From Hoplostethus atlanticus (lineage: Eukaryota; Chordata; Actinopteri; Trachichthyiformes; Trachichthyidae), in NCBI GenBank assembly GCA_034670405.1, contig JAXDDX010000173.1, positions 652,001-716,000 of the forward strand: a DNA stretch of 64,000 nt, written 5' to 3'. The notes beneath the pieces are model-generated. The model did not search any database. It was given only the letters and a program-made list of their open reading frames with translations, and had not been told where the DNA came from. Position numbers and translations under genes: made by a program. This document shows, piece after piece, positions 42,290-54,792 of the stretch (position 1 is the stretch's first letter; every line of letters begins with the position of its first letter).

Positions 42290-45110
42290 GGTAGCTGTAT
42301 ATGTGTGTTCAGAATTCCCTTATTTACCCTCCGATCAGATTGCTGGTCTGACTCCCAAATTGCCTCCCAATTTGCGCTCCACTTTTAAATATGGTGAGAG
42401 CACGCCCCGCTTGCTCTTGGCAATAGGGAACCCCGACAGGAGAGCGACAGCCAGATCAATCTCCCAATCGCACACCTCTCTTTTCCCTTAAACGTGTATG
42501 CGTTCATGACCAAAACTGAACTGCATCCAAATCACCTGCCTCTGCCTTTATTCAACACCTGCTCTCTGACCGACTTCAAGCCGGAAACTAGCACCCACTG
42601 GTGGCCGAAGATGGCAGGGCAGCCCCGACCATTCATTGGAGCCGGGAACTGGAAAAGCTCTCCTCAACACCGTCAGGATTATGATCCAAGACTTCCCTAC
42701 TCTCTCCATCTCCCAACAACTGTCTCCTGGATGAGTCAAACCCCAACAGCAGTAGCAGCAGTTGCACTCACCGGAGCAGCAGCAGCCAGAACCCAAAGCT
42801 CCAGCACTGGCCTGGTCCAGCTACAGCCACAGTTCATCGGTGGGCAGGCCGAGCCTGCGCCCACTCTGCATCACCTGTCTCCAATCTGAGAGTCTTCCAT
42901 TGAGCTTTCGGAGCAATACAGAATGGACACTGTCAACTTCATGGTCAGTCGAGATGCCATCAGCCACTCAACCCAACAGCGTCCTGTAGAAGCAAGAAAG
43001 CCGGATTCTAACCTACCAGGCATTACATCCACCCCGTACGTCCTTATATATGGAGCTCAAACTCCTAGCACGGAACCAGTGTTCAGACTTAAGACCACAG
43101 CAGCACCTATTTCATTCCCACAACTCTTAACCTATTCCACAATGCAACCTGTAGCATTGGCTGAGTCCACTCCGGTGAAGAGCAACATGCCAATTGCAAC
43201 TGCCCTTCCACTCACTGATTCGGTGGCAACGTCTCACCAGCTCTACTCTTCACTTTCTGGTGGTCCAGCTCCCTTGGCCTCATCTGTTCCTCAGACATGC
43301 CACACAGCTTTGAATGTAACCACAGCTCCATCCTTCATGCTTGACCAGTCTTTGTCAAACACAGTTACTTCGTCCAAGCGAGCAGTAGCTCATGACTTGA
43401 TGATGGATGATGGTGATGGAACAATATCACATTCAACAGAAATGGAGCTTACACCATCACCACCAGTAATCACTTCAACTCACTTATTCGCAGCACCTCC
43501 AACTGGCTATCAGCCTGCTGTTCCCCCTCAACAGTTTACCAACCTCAACCTTTACCTCAGTCCTCAGTCCCAGCTTATCAAATACAGCCTCGACCAATGA
43601 CACTTCCTCAGTCTGCTTACTCAGTCAGCATATCAGTTGTCGATGCACAACACTATCAGCCAACCTACTCATCAGTCTCACCCAATGTCTCAATCAATGG
43701 CTCCTATTCGGGAAGCATATGCCCTCATCCTACTCATCAGCCAGTTGTCTATCCCAGCCAGCAAGCCTCTTCCGTTCAGCTATTGCATCAGCAACTAGCC
43801 ACTCACTATCAGATGGCCTATGCACCGCAGACAGCTCATGCACAACTCAACACCTTACCTCAGCAACAGCAAATGGCAGCTCCTGCCCCCCCCCCCACCT
43901 GCTTATATGATCTAATCCTTAGCAACATCGTTGCAGCCTTCATATCTACCAAGTGTTGCTTTAGGGTTAGCTTATCAGTCTCTTCCCTAACTACAGTCTG
44001 TGTATGTGCCACCTCCTCTTGCTCGATTACAAGCACCTCTTCAGCCTATTCCAGTGCCAACGATTCCTGATCTAGTGCATGACAGTGAGAGAGTTTGCCG
44101 ACCTCAAGATGGCACTTGACCGTCTCTTGGACCCCCATGTGGAACTCTCAGAGCAGAGGCCCAGCTTATTATGCACGCCTGCAGGCACTATTCACAGCCA
44201 TACACTGTTGCTATGCAAGCTTTGCAGCGGCAATATGGCCAGCACCATCAGCTCGTTCAGAGCGAAATAGCCGTCATCCTCAATACTCCTGACATTAGGG
44301 AAAGACTCCAAAGCCTTTCAGTCATTTGCTCTAAAGGTGGAACTTCTCGTCGGGATGTTGACCTCCCTTGAAGGAGCAGGTGGCATAGAGCTCTCTTGCA
44401 CAGGGCACGTTGACCGTCTGCTCAGCAAACATCCTCGACGTTACCGAGATAGCTTTGTTGAACATCTTCAGCTCTCGGGGAGGTTGCAAATCAACAACCT
44501 GAACCCATATAACCTTCAGGATTTATCAGCCTGGTTGAAAGTAAAGACACTGTGACACCTGCTAGCTCCCAAAGAGCACACACTCCTCAGAGGTTGAGGA
44601 GTCAACAAGTGAGCATCTACCATGAATCAGATCAGTCAAAGGATAACTGCAGTAACAAGACCACATTTAGTTCTTCTTCCAGATCCTCCAAGCGCCAGTG
44701 TCTCTACTGCAATAGTGTCGAACACTACTTGTCACAGTGTACAGAGATCACCAAATGCACTCCGGAGCAGATCAGGAAGTGGATACGGGATAGAAAATGC
44801 TGCAGGAGATGTGGCAGGACAGTCACAAGGTAGACGCTTACACCCTTAAGAAACCTTGCAGTAGATGCAACAAGGTTCACCTTTTGGTTCTTCACAGCAT
44901 TGCCACGACCACTCCCAGTGTTCTCCTTGTCACGCCACTTGATGGTCCTTTTAATCCTTCACTCACGTTACCTTGTTCCAGCGAACCTGGATGGGTTTAT
45001 TTGAAAGTGGTTCCTATCTTGCTTTGGCATGGAGGAAAGTCTCTGCAGACATATGCCATATTGGATGATGGAGCCGAGCGGACCATTCTTCTCCCTGCTG
45101 CAGGAACCAC
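42290..45110 (+). pseudogene. BEL/Pao copy B: leader, gag, zinc knuckles, start of protease
   Basis: The + strand has a Gln/Pro/Ser-rich leader (42500-43900, several frames) and then a BEL gag core near 44095-44550: GHVDRLLSKHPRRYRDSFVE, NPYNLQDLSAWLKVK. Zinc knuckles follow from 44699 (CLYCNSVEHYLSQC, CCRRCGR, CSRCNKVHLLVLH) and then a retropepsin-like YAILDDGAERTILLP at about 45055. The frame changes at least four times. RT and integrase are absent because an LTR begins at 45111. The strand is opposite to the BEL remnant at 1406-3907. Confidence 0.78.
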
Positions 45111-45574
45111 TGTAGCAAGCTCACTACCAGGGCCGCGACAGACAGAGACCAAGGCAGGAGTCAATGGGACACTTTGTTCACATCACAGCACAATAAAATG
45201 ACCCGGTCTTGACAGATGTTTTTCAGCGCCATCTCTTCCGGCCGGCACACCTTACCTCTGTCCCGGCAGGTCAGCCTCGGAGCACCAAAGCCGCCAGGCT
45301 TCCAGGATGCATACCAGCTCCAACCCCGACTGGCCAGCTCTTCCATGTCTGCTCCCGGGTGCATCCTCCGGTCGGTCGGTCGCCGCTGCTGCTGGTCTTG
45401 CTCGCTCTCCTCTCCGCTCCATCCAGCCAACAGTCGACTCCCTGTCTCCTGTCGCTGCAACCGGCCTTAATTGGCCGCAGCCGGTGCTGGATACAGGGAG
45501 AGTAAGTCCAATGTCTCAACCCTCCCCTGCATCCAGCCTACATCTCCCCCACACCCTCCCCCCAGTCTGCCACA
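45111..45574. mobile_element. LTR-like repeat (TGTAGCA..TGCCACA)
   Basis: The block starts TGTAGCAAGC, includes GGCCGCGACAGACAGAGACC, AATAAAATGACC and TTAATTGGCCGCAGCC, and ends CCCAGTCTGCCACA. It is a clear relative of the solo LTR at 16199-16801. Flanks ACCAC and ATCAT agree in three of five bases, so the duplication is uncertain. Confidence 0.68.
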
Positions 45575-45814
45575 ATCATTTTCGGCAAGGTCAGCCAACA
45601 CTCTTAACTCTATGTTTTGCCTGAGCGAAGCACTAGCCAAGCCAACACCATTGCAAGCACTGTGCTAGGCTAGCTAGCAACCCCGGAACAAGCAAAGTTG
45701 TTTTCTTTTGGTTTGAGAGCATAGTAAGGCAGGTACAATCGATCTACACACTCTGATACCGATCAACCAATGGGAGTAAGGGAACACCATGACCAGCTCT
45801 GATGGACAGCCCCC

Positions 45815-46230
45815 CTAATTATCATAAGGACAGGGAAATACAGAAATAAATAAATAGGGAAAAGAATATATACTGAAATTCATTAATAAGGAAATAGATA
45901 AAGAGACATTTAGAAATACATAATTCAATTCTAAGGGAATAAAGAATACATAATATGAATAAGTAAATAGGGAAATAAATATAAACAGAAATTGATGAAT
46001 GAGACAATAAATAAATTTGGCATAAAATAATACAGAAATATAAACCAGATATCATCTATTTATTTATTTATTGCTATGTGCATTCATGCATTATTTTATT
46101 TATTTGTATATATATATACACTGATTAGTTAATTTATTAGTAATTTCCGTCATTCTTAGAGTATTTTTAATTATTTATACATTAATTAATGAATTAATAT
46201 AAATGTCAGCTTTGGTCCTCCATATAAACA
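45815..46230. repeat. AT-rich degenerate tandem repeat
   Basis: Imperfect AATA/GGGAAATA units are followed by TTTATT runs. No coding sequence is seen from 45700 to 46750. Confidence 0.5.
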
Positions 46231-46754
46231 ACTTCAACAAACTAATGTTGAAAATGAAAAGTTCACTCACAGTACGAAATTGTACAAGTCTGGGTTGCCG
46301 CCACTGAAGGCAAATGTATAAGCCCAACCTCCACACCCTTACTTTCCACTGAACTATTTCAACATCAACTACTCCCTGTTTCTAGTCGTAATCTTTTTGT
46401 GGTGGGGAAATGTATTTCTGTTCCTTTTTTCTCACACAGAACACATTATTTGCTTTTTAACACATCATGCTCATTTCACAAAACTATATTAGTCTTACAT
46501 AGATATATCAGTGTCAGAATAAGTCCAATAAATACAGCATTTTGCTGATAAAATATAATAAAAGTACCATAATTGTATTTGGTAATATCACTTAAAGCTG
46601 CACTAGGCAGCTTTTCAGTCATATTATCATTTAGACTGATAAGATAACTGAACGCTGCAACAGAGAAGAGTGTCCCATCCCCTCTAATTGAGATGCTGTA
46701 GATTCAAATTTTTGTCCAAATTAAATCAGATGTCAGTATGGTCACTGGTGGGAA

Positions 46755-46990
46755 GTTTAAGGGCTCTATTTTATTGAATCAAGGCTCAGTGCAAGGCGCA
46801 GGTCTAAAGTCTAACGGGCGCATGATGTAAGTGGGCGTGTCCAGTCTGTTTTGGTAATTTGGTGATCAGAGGCACAAGGCGCAACTGTGGCGCACTGGTC
46901 AAGTTGGATTAAGAGGAATACATTATCAGTAGGTGTGGTGAGGCCTTTCATCCCTTTAAAAGCAATGTGCTCACACAAAGGCGCATTGAC
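46755..46990. repeat. Dispersed repeat shared with 4000-4230
   Basis: This is the second copy of the repeat described at 4000, with the same GCG-rich middle and the ATTATCAGT..CCCTTTAAAAGCAATGTGCTC end. Confidence 0.5.
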
Positions 46991-47328
46991 AATTTTGTGA
47001 TGGCTGTGCCAAATCCCAACTGTTCTGAAAAGCTTCACCCAAGAAAAAACTATTATATATTGTATATTATATTGGTTTGAGTAAGTAGTCATATAAATTA
47101 ATTTAATTGCATATCCTTTTGATATCAATTGATATCAATATGTTCAAGTGCGCAAAGCCACAAAAATAGCAATGCATGATTGACTTGCGCTTTCTGTCTT
47201 CACAGAAAGTGCAGGAAAAAAGACTTATTCCCCATCTCAACAGCTCTATTTCATTAACTACAGTTTGTATGGCTCATTTGAGAGTTTTTTATCTATCTGT
47301 TTGTTGTGTATGTTGGTGTGTTTTCAAG

Positions 47329-47420
47329 GAGATCTGAACTGCATTGCCGGGGCCACGTCTCGTAACGGAGCCTTCATCTGGGATGTCAAGAAAGGAAAGA
47401 TGATCACTCGCTTTAACGAG
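47329..47420 (+). CDS. wdr17: wdr17 exon (WD40 blade)
   Basis: A 92-bp exon follows tttcaag and stops before gttact. It completes a split glycine codon from the exon at 41774 and encodes DLNCIAGATSRNGAFIWDVK and KGKMITRFNE. FIWD is the WD dipeptide of this blade. It ends in phase 0. The preceding intron of 5.5 kb contains a BEL/Pao fragment and an LTR. Confidence 0.93.
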
Positions 47421-47779
47421 GTTACTTTATCTTGCAATACAATGACACATCCTTCTATCTATTGAGGCACAATTTTAGGATCCAGTATCAATAACGTAGC
47501 AAAGTGACCAATTAATCGATTGGGATAGACATTTTGGGATGGCTTGCCACTGCATCACTTTTTAAAGGGGCAATAAGTAATCTATGACCTCTATTGGTGA
47601 CCAAGAAATTGCAACAACACAACTCTGGCATAGTTTATGGTGGCCTGTAATTGACATAAATAATAGTGAGGAGTAAGCTAGCTAACAACAGATCCAACAA
47701 AAAATCTAGTGAAGAGATAATATATCACAACTCAAAATACTGTAATAATGATGCTGCTTTGTCATTTGCTGTTTTGGCT

Positions 47780-48545
47780 TGAGGAAGCTATTTTGGAATG
47801 GCTTTTTTGGCAGCAACCCTTCCAGGAAGACCACTTCTGATCAGACTTCTCCGAACTGTAGAGGGGCTTACTTGGATACCAGTGGTTTCTGTGAGTTGAG
47901 AGCTAATAGCACTGCTGGACTTCTGATTTTAACGTGGAGATGTATCTCTCGTCTGTGGCCGACCACTCAACGTTGCCCGTTTCTTTGTGCTTCTTCATAA
48001 GAGCTTGGCCAGCACATCTTGAAACTGCTGTCCTGAAATTTGCTGTGAAATTTCTGCTTGGGAGAGACCTTGCTCATGCAGTATGATCACCTTGTGTCTT
48101 GCTATGGTTGCATGGTGTAAGAATTGATGATTTGAAGGTTAAACATCTGCCACACCCTGACATTTTAGTTAGGTTGTCCTTCGCCCAATTTGATTCCTTC
48201 TATCTGTTTCTATTTCAGTTAATAATTACAGATAGCACTGATAATCAGTTTGATTCAATCAACTCATTATGTCATTGATCATTAGCACCTGTTTGTTATC
48301 TTTGTTTAATCATGCATTGGGCTGTATACCTATAAAGTTATCTGAAACGTGGTCTATTACTTAATATAGTACTTTTTTTAACGAAATACAAAAATCACTC
48401 TGTAACATTAAATGTTTTGGAAAATGAATGTTTGGAAATCTCAAATTTGCACTTTTTCTACTGACACACTAATGCAGAAAAGGCCATTTTATTTAAAAAC
48501 ATTTTTTAGGGTGCCTAAGACTTTTGCACAAAACTGTACGTACAT
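47780..48545 (-). mobile_element. Tc1/mariner element remnant
   Basis: The - strand near 47960-47800 encodes the N-terminal helix-turn-helix of a Tc1 transposase: SSAISSQLTETTGIQVSPST and VRRSLIRSGLPGRVAAKK. The far end carries GGGTGCCTAAGACTTTTGCA and AAACTGTA, a common Tc1-family terminal repeat in fish. The catalytic part is lost. Confidence 0.65.
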
Positions 48546-49690
48546 ATACACATACATGAGATGTAGAAATGAATACACCTGCATACTCCTGCACCTACAT
48601 ACATATACATACAAATACTCATCCACCTTTACCCCTACTCTTAGATCCTCTTATGTATATATACACATACATAAACCCATACATATATCTATGCTGGATC
48701 TATGCTGATCCTATGCCCCTCCACCAAAGCTGCACCAAATTGGTTTTTATTATTCACTTTACGTCAATATTGTTTCAATTGATATTGTTCTCACTAATGT
48801 CCCCATCCATTGTTTAAATTCGGTTCTTTCTGTACTCTTCCAACCTTTAAGGACTAGCCTGAGCATTGATACTACTCCTGTATTTACTAACTAAAGAACT
48901 GAATCTTATTCAACTGTAGTACCTGTGATATCCTACAACTTCTTCTCAAACATGCACAGTTTTCACATACTGCTGCATTTTCATATTGAAGCCATGGGGG
49001 AAGCAGCCATATAGTAGAGCTTATTACCAATATATGTCACATGTAAGCATCTTCAAATTTAACTCATAAGAATCAGAATGTGAATCTCTATGTTACCTCA
49101 CCCTGCTCCTAAGGGGTTTTCAGGAGAAACATTTTAGATGTATGTGATCACAAAATTATACAAAATTGAGATCTTCACTATTTCATGAAGATGAAGAAAA
49201 GACGACTCTGAGCAAAATATATTTCCTGTGGGAAAATATGGGTAAGAGTAGTGGGGGCCTCACTCAAGTCTACATCGCACTGCTGTCTCATGACACATCC
49301 GATAAACAGGCAAGATTTAGAGTGTGTTGAACAAAGTACGGGCTGGAAAGTGAGTTTTGAAACCCTGAAATCTCATCATTGAGTAAGTAATCATTGAGTC
49401 AATAGTATTGATCATCAACCCTATCAACCCCTGCATAGTCATTTTGCGATGGGACAGTAAAAAACGTATTATTTATTGCACCTTTAAATTGTCCTTTTAG
49501 TGATGATAAGTTGCTGTGATGGCTGATTTATTTGTATAAATTGCTGTTTCCATATCAGTTAATATCACAATTGTTACTATTATGAATTTATCATAATCTA
49601 TAAGCACCAACACCATATGTGGATATGAGCTGATGTGATGTGACTCCACCTTCAGAAGGCTCAGTAGTGTTATGGTGTCTGCACTGAAAT

Positions 49691-49692
49691 TC

Positions 49693-49743
<51 letters not shown>
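49691..49743. repeat. CT microsatellite forming a splice acceptor tract
   Basis: About 53 bp of almost pure CT repeat, with one CC interruption, ends one base before the AG of the wdr17 exon at 49746. It both is a microsatellite and serves as the polypyrimidine tract. Confidence 0.93.
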
Positions 49744-49744
<1 letters not shown>

Positions 49745-49745
49745 G

Positions 49746-49828
49746 CATGGTAAAAATGGTATATTCTGTATATCATGGAGCCATAAGGACTCTAAGAGGA
49801 TCGCTACCTGTAGTGGAGATGGATTCTG
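49746..49828 (+). CDS. wdr17: wdr17 exon with microsatellite acceptor
   Basis: An 83-bp exon encodes HGKNGIFCISWSHKDSKRIA and TCSGDGF, a GH-like start and a WD strand. The acceptor AG at 49744-49745 is preceded directly by about 50 bp of almost pure CT repeat (49691-49743), so this repeat supplies the whole polypyrimidine tract. The donor is gtcagt. The next intron is only 107 bp, the shortest visible in the gene. Confidence 0.93.
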
Positions 49829-49935
49829 GTCAGTAACCATCTTTCCAGTTGTCGACATTTGTCCTTCAATTAGCTTTTATGTGTTGGACTTTGCTTGGGG
49901 TGCAGTCAGTGTGTTTTATATTGTTTTGACTACAG

Positions 49936-50022
49936 TATCATCCGGACAATTGATGGTAAAATCCTCCACAAGTACAAGCATCCTGCTGCTGTATTTGGTT
50001 GTGACTGGAGCCAGAACAACAA
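49936..50022 (+). CDS. wdr17: wdr17 exon (WD40 blade)
   Basis: An 87-bp exon lies between ttgactacag and gtaaga. The first base completes a cysteine codon split with the previous exon. It encodes IIRTIDGKILHKYKHPAAVF followed by GCDWSQNNK. It leaves in phase 2 and continues at 63339 after a 13.3-kb intron. Confidence 0.93.
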
Positions 50023-50863
50023 GTAAGACATCCATCCATCTATCCCTCTGTCTGTCTATCCAATTTACTTTACTTTGTAGACTGTTAAACAGAAACAATA
50101 TTGCCAAAGCAGTTCACAACAAGAATACATGTCATACAATTACACCTCCTTGTTTATTATGTAATTATACAGAAATTCAAATATATAATGTAAGTGGTCA
50201 CTCATTCGCTGTCCTGTAAGATTGGTGTATTCATCAACATTTGGGTGGAAAGATTTGCCTTCACCTAGTATTCTAAATTCTAATTCTAAATTCTTCATTT
50301 AGAATTATCATCTAATTCTGTTAATGGTGGTTTCAGTAAGTTGCTCTCTGATGTTTTCCACACTTAAAGAGAAGTGCATTTGCAAGTTGGAAGTGCACAC
50401 TGACTAGATACAGAATTTTTAGTTTTTACCTTATTTAACTGAAATAAAGCATCTATATTTACCAATTGCATATTTTTTAGAGGTAAAAGTTATCTAATCA
50501 AATCTCAGATCTTTGTGGAGGAGTTTGTGTGGCACTCCCATAAATATCGGTGAGAAGTCTGGTCAGTTTGGTGTCACCCATGCAGGTGAAAGAAACACTG
50601 TTGCGATCTAAGGAAACCCCAGAGGACCTGAGTAATGGAAGGAAGTGAGTAGAGAGTGGCATCAGTCTATCAGTCTACCCTATTGCAAAGAGTACGTTTT
50701 GGTCACCCAAAGCTCATTCATGGCCGTAGGTGAGAGTTGGGACAAAGATCGACCAGTAAATTGAGAGCTTTGCTTTAAGTCAAGTTTATATATATAGCCC
50801 CTTTATCACAAACGCCTCAAATGACGACTTTATGACTCAGCTCTCTTCACCACCACAGTCTTA

Positions 50864-52009
50864 CAGTTTTTTACGATTGCTTTGACTCATTTTGCACAGC
50901 AGAATTTCAATGTACAAAACTCAAAATGCAAAGTGCCAAACTGACTTTCAAAATTCATACTCTAAGACACTACATCCTATGCTGACATACAAAGTGCAAA
51001 ACTGTTAATACAAAGTGCCAAACTCTAAATCATATGCTCCATTCAGAATACAGCCACCTAACATTACAACAATGTTGCAATGCTTATTACTACAAACGCA
51101 GATCACTAAATCAATTCAACAGGTGTTTGCAGTCATGTCTCTTTACTTCCAGCAACCTTGCCCAGGTGAGTAGCATTGCAACACAATTGATAATCTCTTC
51201 ACCACTACATAAAAGGCTGCTTAGAAACCTGAATGGCAGTTTCTGACAACATGTAGCAGGCCGATGAGGTTGGCAATGAAGGACAGGGTGAAGGACAGGC
51301 ATACAGTTGTGTCAAATAAAATTAGAGCTACTGTGATCGACCATGTTGTAAACAGTGGTTTTACCAACGCTGCCTTGCAAATGAAGATATCAGATGCGAC
51401 GTACATGAAATTCTGTGGCCAAATGCAGCAGAGAGGCAAAATGCTGCTTAAGCACTGAAATGCATTAGTTTTGTTTTGTTTTTTTACTGTAAAGTTTTTT
51501 GTTACTGTAACTGTTGTTTTTGTTTTTACTGTAAAATTCAGTTGAGTATACTGTATTACTGTATGATTTCTTTCATATACAGTAATCTACTGTAATCTAA
51601 TATTTTGTTTGTCTTCCATAAAAACACAAGCTATATATATATATACCTCAGTCTATCACAAAGGATCACAGGGGATGCTTGCTGTACTTCATTTAAAGTA
51701 CTTATGAGGAAATTACCCTTGCATTGTCTTTTTTGATGACAATTATTTAGTGTTTGACCGCATTATTTGATAATGGCCATTGTATTTGAAAATGCACCAA
51801 TGATTAAACTTCAACGATGAACATATCCAATGTTCTGGTGCTATGATAAACTTTTGCATATAATATTCTCTCATTTGACACTGGTATTTATATTTTGCAT
51901 GCTATATTAGATTTTGAACCCAAAATGAGCAGTATAGCATTCTGTGTTAAGAGTTTTGCACATTGAAACTCTGTTGTGCAAATTGAGTCAAAGCAATCAA
52001 AAAAAACTG
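50864..52009 (+). mobile_element. Tc/mariner-like element with about 60-bp TIRs
   Basis: Inverted repeats start CAGTTTTTTACGATTGCTTT on the left and CAGTTTTTTTTGATTGCTTT from the right. They share TGACTCA.TTTGCACA.CAGA and CAATGT.CAAAACTC. TA lies on both sides (50862-50863 and 52010-52011). The + strand at 51308-51400 encodes VSNKIRATVIDHVVNSGFTN, an N-terminal helix-turn-helix remnant of the transposase. It is 1146 bp and inactive. Confidence 0.82.
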
Positions 52010-52012
52010 TAA

Positions 52013-53870
52013 TATAATGTGTAGTGTCCATGGGGGGTGGGAGTCCATGTTAGTGGGGGACCTGGGCCTTGTTGATTAGGCCAGTTGCAGATGGGAAGAA
52101 ACTGTTCTTATGGCATGAGGTTTTGGTCTTGATGGACCGCAGCCTCCTGCCAGAGGGGAGTGACTCAAAGAGTTTGTGTCCAGGGTGGGAGGGGTCGGCT
52201 ACAATCTTACCTGCACGCCTCAGGGTCCGGGAGGTGTACAGGTCCTGGAGAGATGGCAGATTGCAGCTAATCACCTTCTCAGCAGAAAGAATGACACGCT
52301 GCAGTCTGCCCTTATCTTTGGCAGTGGCAGCAGTGTACCAGATGGTGATGGATGAGGTGTGGATGGACTCAATGATGGCGGTGTAGAAGTGACTTTGACT
52401 TTGGCAGGTTGAACTTCTTCAGCTGCAGCAGGAAGTACATCCTCTGCTGTGCTTTTTTGGTGATGGAGCTGATGTTCAGCTCCCACTTGAGGTCCTGGGT
52501 GATGATGGTACCCAGGAAGCGGAAGGACTCCACAGTTTTGACTGGGGAGTCACGCAGGGTGATGGGAGCGGGTGGGGCTGGGTTCTTCCTGTAATCCATT
52601 ATTATCTCCACTAAAGACAGTGGAGATAATAATGGTTGTTCAGACTGCACCAGGTCAACAGATGGTCAATCTCCCACCTGTAGGCAGACTCATCCCCACC
52701 AGAGATGAGCCCAATGAGGGTGGTGTTGTCCGCGAACTTCAGGAGCTTGACGGACTGGTGACTGGAGGTGCAGCTGTTGGTATATAGTGAGAAGAGTAGA
52801 GGGGAAAGAATGCAGCCTTGAGGGGAAGCCGTGCTGATGGTCCGGGAGTCGGAGATGTGTTTCCCCAGCTTCACGTTCTGCTTCCTGTCAGACAGGAAGT
52901 CTGTGATCCACCTGCAGGTGGAGTCAGCTGGGAGAGCTTGTCCTGCAGCAGAGCCGGGATGATGGTGTTGAAGGCAGAGCTAAAATCCACAAAGAGGATC
53001 CTTGCATAGGTTCCTGAGAAGTCCAGGTGTTGAAGGATGAAGTGGAGGGCCATGTTTACTGCATCGTCAACAGACCTGTTGGCTCTGTAGGCGAACTGCA
53101 GGGGGTCCAGGAGGGGGTCAGTGATGTTTTTCAGGTGGGACAGCACAAGGTGCTCAAATGACTTCATAACCACAGAGGTCAGGACGACGGGTCTGTAGGC
53201 ATTAAGTCCTGCGATCTTTGGCTTTTTGGGGACGGGGATGATGGTAGAGGTCTTGAAGCAGGCTGGTATGTGGCATGTCTCGAGTGAGGTGTTGAAGATG
53301 TCTGTGAACACCGGAGACAGCTGATCAGCACAGTGCTTCAGGGTGGAGGGATAGACCCTAGATAGAGTCTGGCCCGGCTACTTTGCAGGGATTCTGTCTC
53401 CTGAACAGTCTGTTAACGTCCCTCTCCAGGATGGTGAGAGTCGTCACTGTGGTGGGGGGGGGGGGGTGCTCTGAGGTGGGTAGTTGTGGAGAGGCCCAGG
53501 CCCCTGCTGTGGTGGGGGAGGTGAAGTTGGTGGGATGGAGCTGGTGGGAAGAGTCACGGGGGATGGTGTCAGGACTGTCCCATTGCCTTTAAAAGCGACA
53601 GTAGTGCTGATTAAGGTCATTGACTAGGTGCAAGTCGTTAATAGAGTGGGGTGCTTTACCTTTGAAGTTGGTGATCTGCCTAAGCCCCTGCCAGTCAGAG
53701 TCCGAGTCGTTTGCTGAGAACTGCTGTTGGGAGTTTCTCAGAGTACACTCGTTTAGCTCTCACAGCTTTGCTAAATGTGTACTTTGCCTCAACAAACTTG
53801 GCCCTGTCTCCACTCCTGAACGAACGCCTGCTCCTTTTCCAACCTTAGCTGTCTGAGTTTAGCTGTGAAC
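52013..53870 (-). mobile_element. CR1-superfamily LINE, degenerate
   Basis: The - strand encodes an RT related to the one at 10373: [50 protein letters not shown] (motif A), SPQGCILSPLLFSLYT (motif B), then KFADNTTLIG where FADD is expected. The thumb has FRFLGTIITQDLKWE and the C-terminus LPSLQDLYTSRTLRRAGKIV. Several frameshifts and the lost catalytic Asp make it a pseudogene. Upstream RT linker sequence extends to about 53870. Confidence 0.8.
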
Positions 53871-53874
53871 CAGG

Positions 53875-53960
53875 TTTCAGCTCAGTCGGTAGAGCATGAA
53901 ACTCTCAGTCATAGGGTTGTGGGTCCCCACATAGTGTCAAGTACTGTACAATGACTGTAT
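53875..53960 (+). mobile_element. tRNA-like SINE head
   Basis: CAGCTCAGTCGGTAGAGCAT resembles box A of a tRNA-Lys-like sequence and GGGTTGTGGGTCCCCACATA is a decayed box B. It is followed by GTGTCAAGTACTGTACAATG as in the SINE at 13335. It lacks a proper acceptor stem, so it is a SINE and not a tRNA gene. Confidence 0.6.
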
Positions 53961-53961
53961 T

Positions 53962-54556
53962 AGATTTGATTAGATTCAACTTTATTGTCATTGCACAGAG
54001 TACAAGTACTGAGACAACGAAATGCAGTTTGGGATCTAACCAGAAGTGCAAATAGCAGTAAAGTGCAGAGTATGTGCATATGTATAATGGTAAGATAAAT
54101 ATTAAATATTAAAACAGTAAGGGCTAGATATGAATATGCTAAGATATATACAGTGTGAAATGAATACTCTAGGTATGTACAGTATTAATAATGATAGTAT
54201 TAAGAGAATGAACAGTGTGAGATGACTACATTAGATATGTACAGTATAATAATGGCAGTATTAACAGGGGACTGGGAGGTGTTCGGGGGGGGGGGGGGCG
54301 CTGTTCCTGGAATGAAGAGACCTGTAGCGCGGTGGGCAAACAGTCTGTGGCTGGGGCGAGAGGTGTCCTTGACGATGCTGCGCTCTTCGCAGACACCGCT
54401 TGTGCTGGACCGTCTCAATGGAGGGGAGTGAAGCGTTGGGCAGTTTACACCACCCTCTACAGTGCTTTCCGGTCTGAAACACAGCAGTTGCTGTACCAGA
54501 CTGTGATGCAGTTGGTAAGGATGCTCTCGATGGTGCAGCGGTAGAAGTTCACAAGA
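53962..54556 (-). mobile_element. CR1-superfamily LINE 3' end, 5'-truncated
   Basis: The 3' end on the - strand is CAATGACAATAAAGTTGAAT followed by CTAATC units. The coding part at 54556-54300 reads VNFYRCTIESILTNCITVWY and ALQRVVKTAQ.. LPSIETV in broken frames. A G run of 13 at 54286 interrupts it. Confidence 0.65.
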
Positions 54557-54792
54557 TGAAATGTTATGTATAGCTTTTTCTACATAAATTATGGCTGATA
54601 GATAATATTATAATATATAATATATTAATATATCTAATATTTAACAGCAGAATTGCAAAAAACAATATAATATACGGCTATTCTATCAAATCCATATAGC
54701 TTAAAAGAAGCATAAATGAGAATAAAGTAGTTTAGGTATTCTCCTTTGTAGAACCGTTTTAACAAAAGAGAATACTTTTTGAGTGTTCTAGT

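Noticed and set aside
53875-53960. Possible tRNA gene
   Set aside because: The box A part looks like tRNA-Lys, but the acceptor stem does not pair and box B is damaged. The flank matches a SINE.
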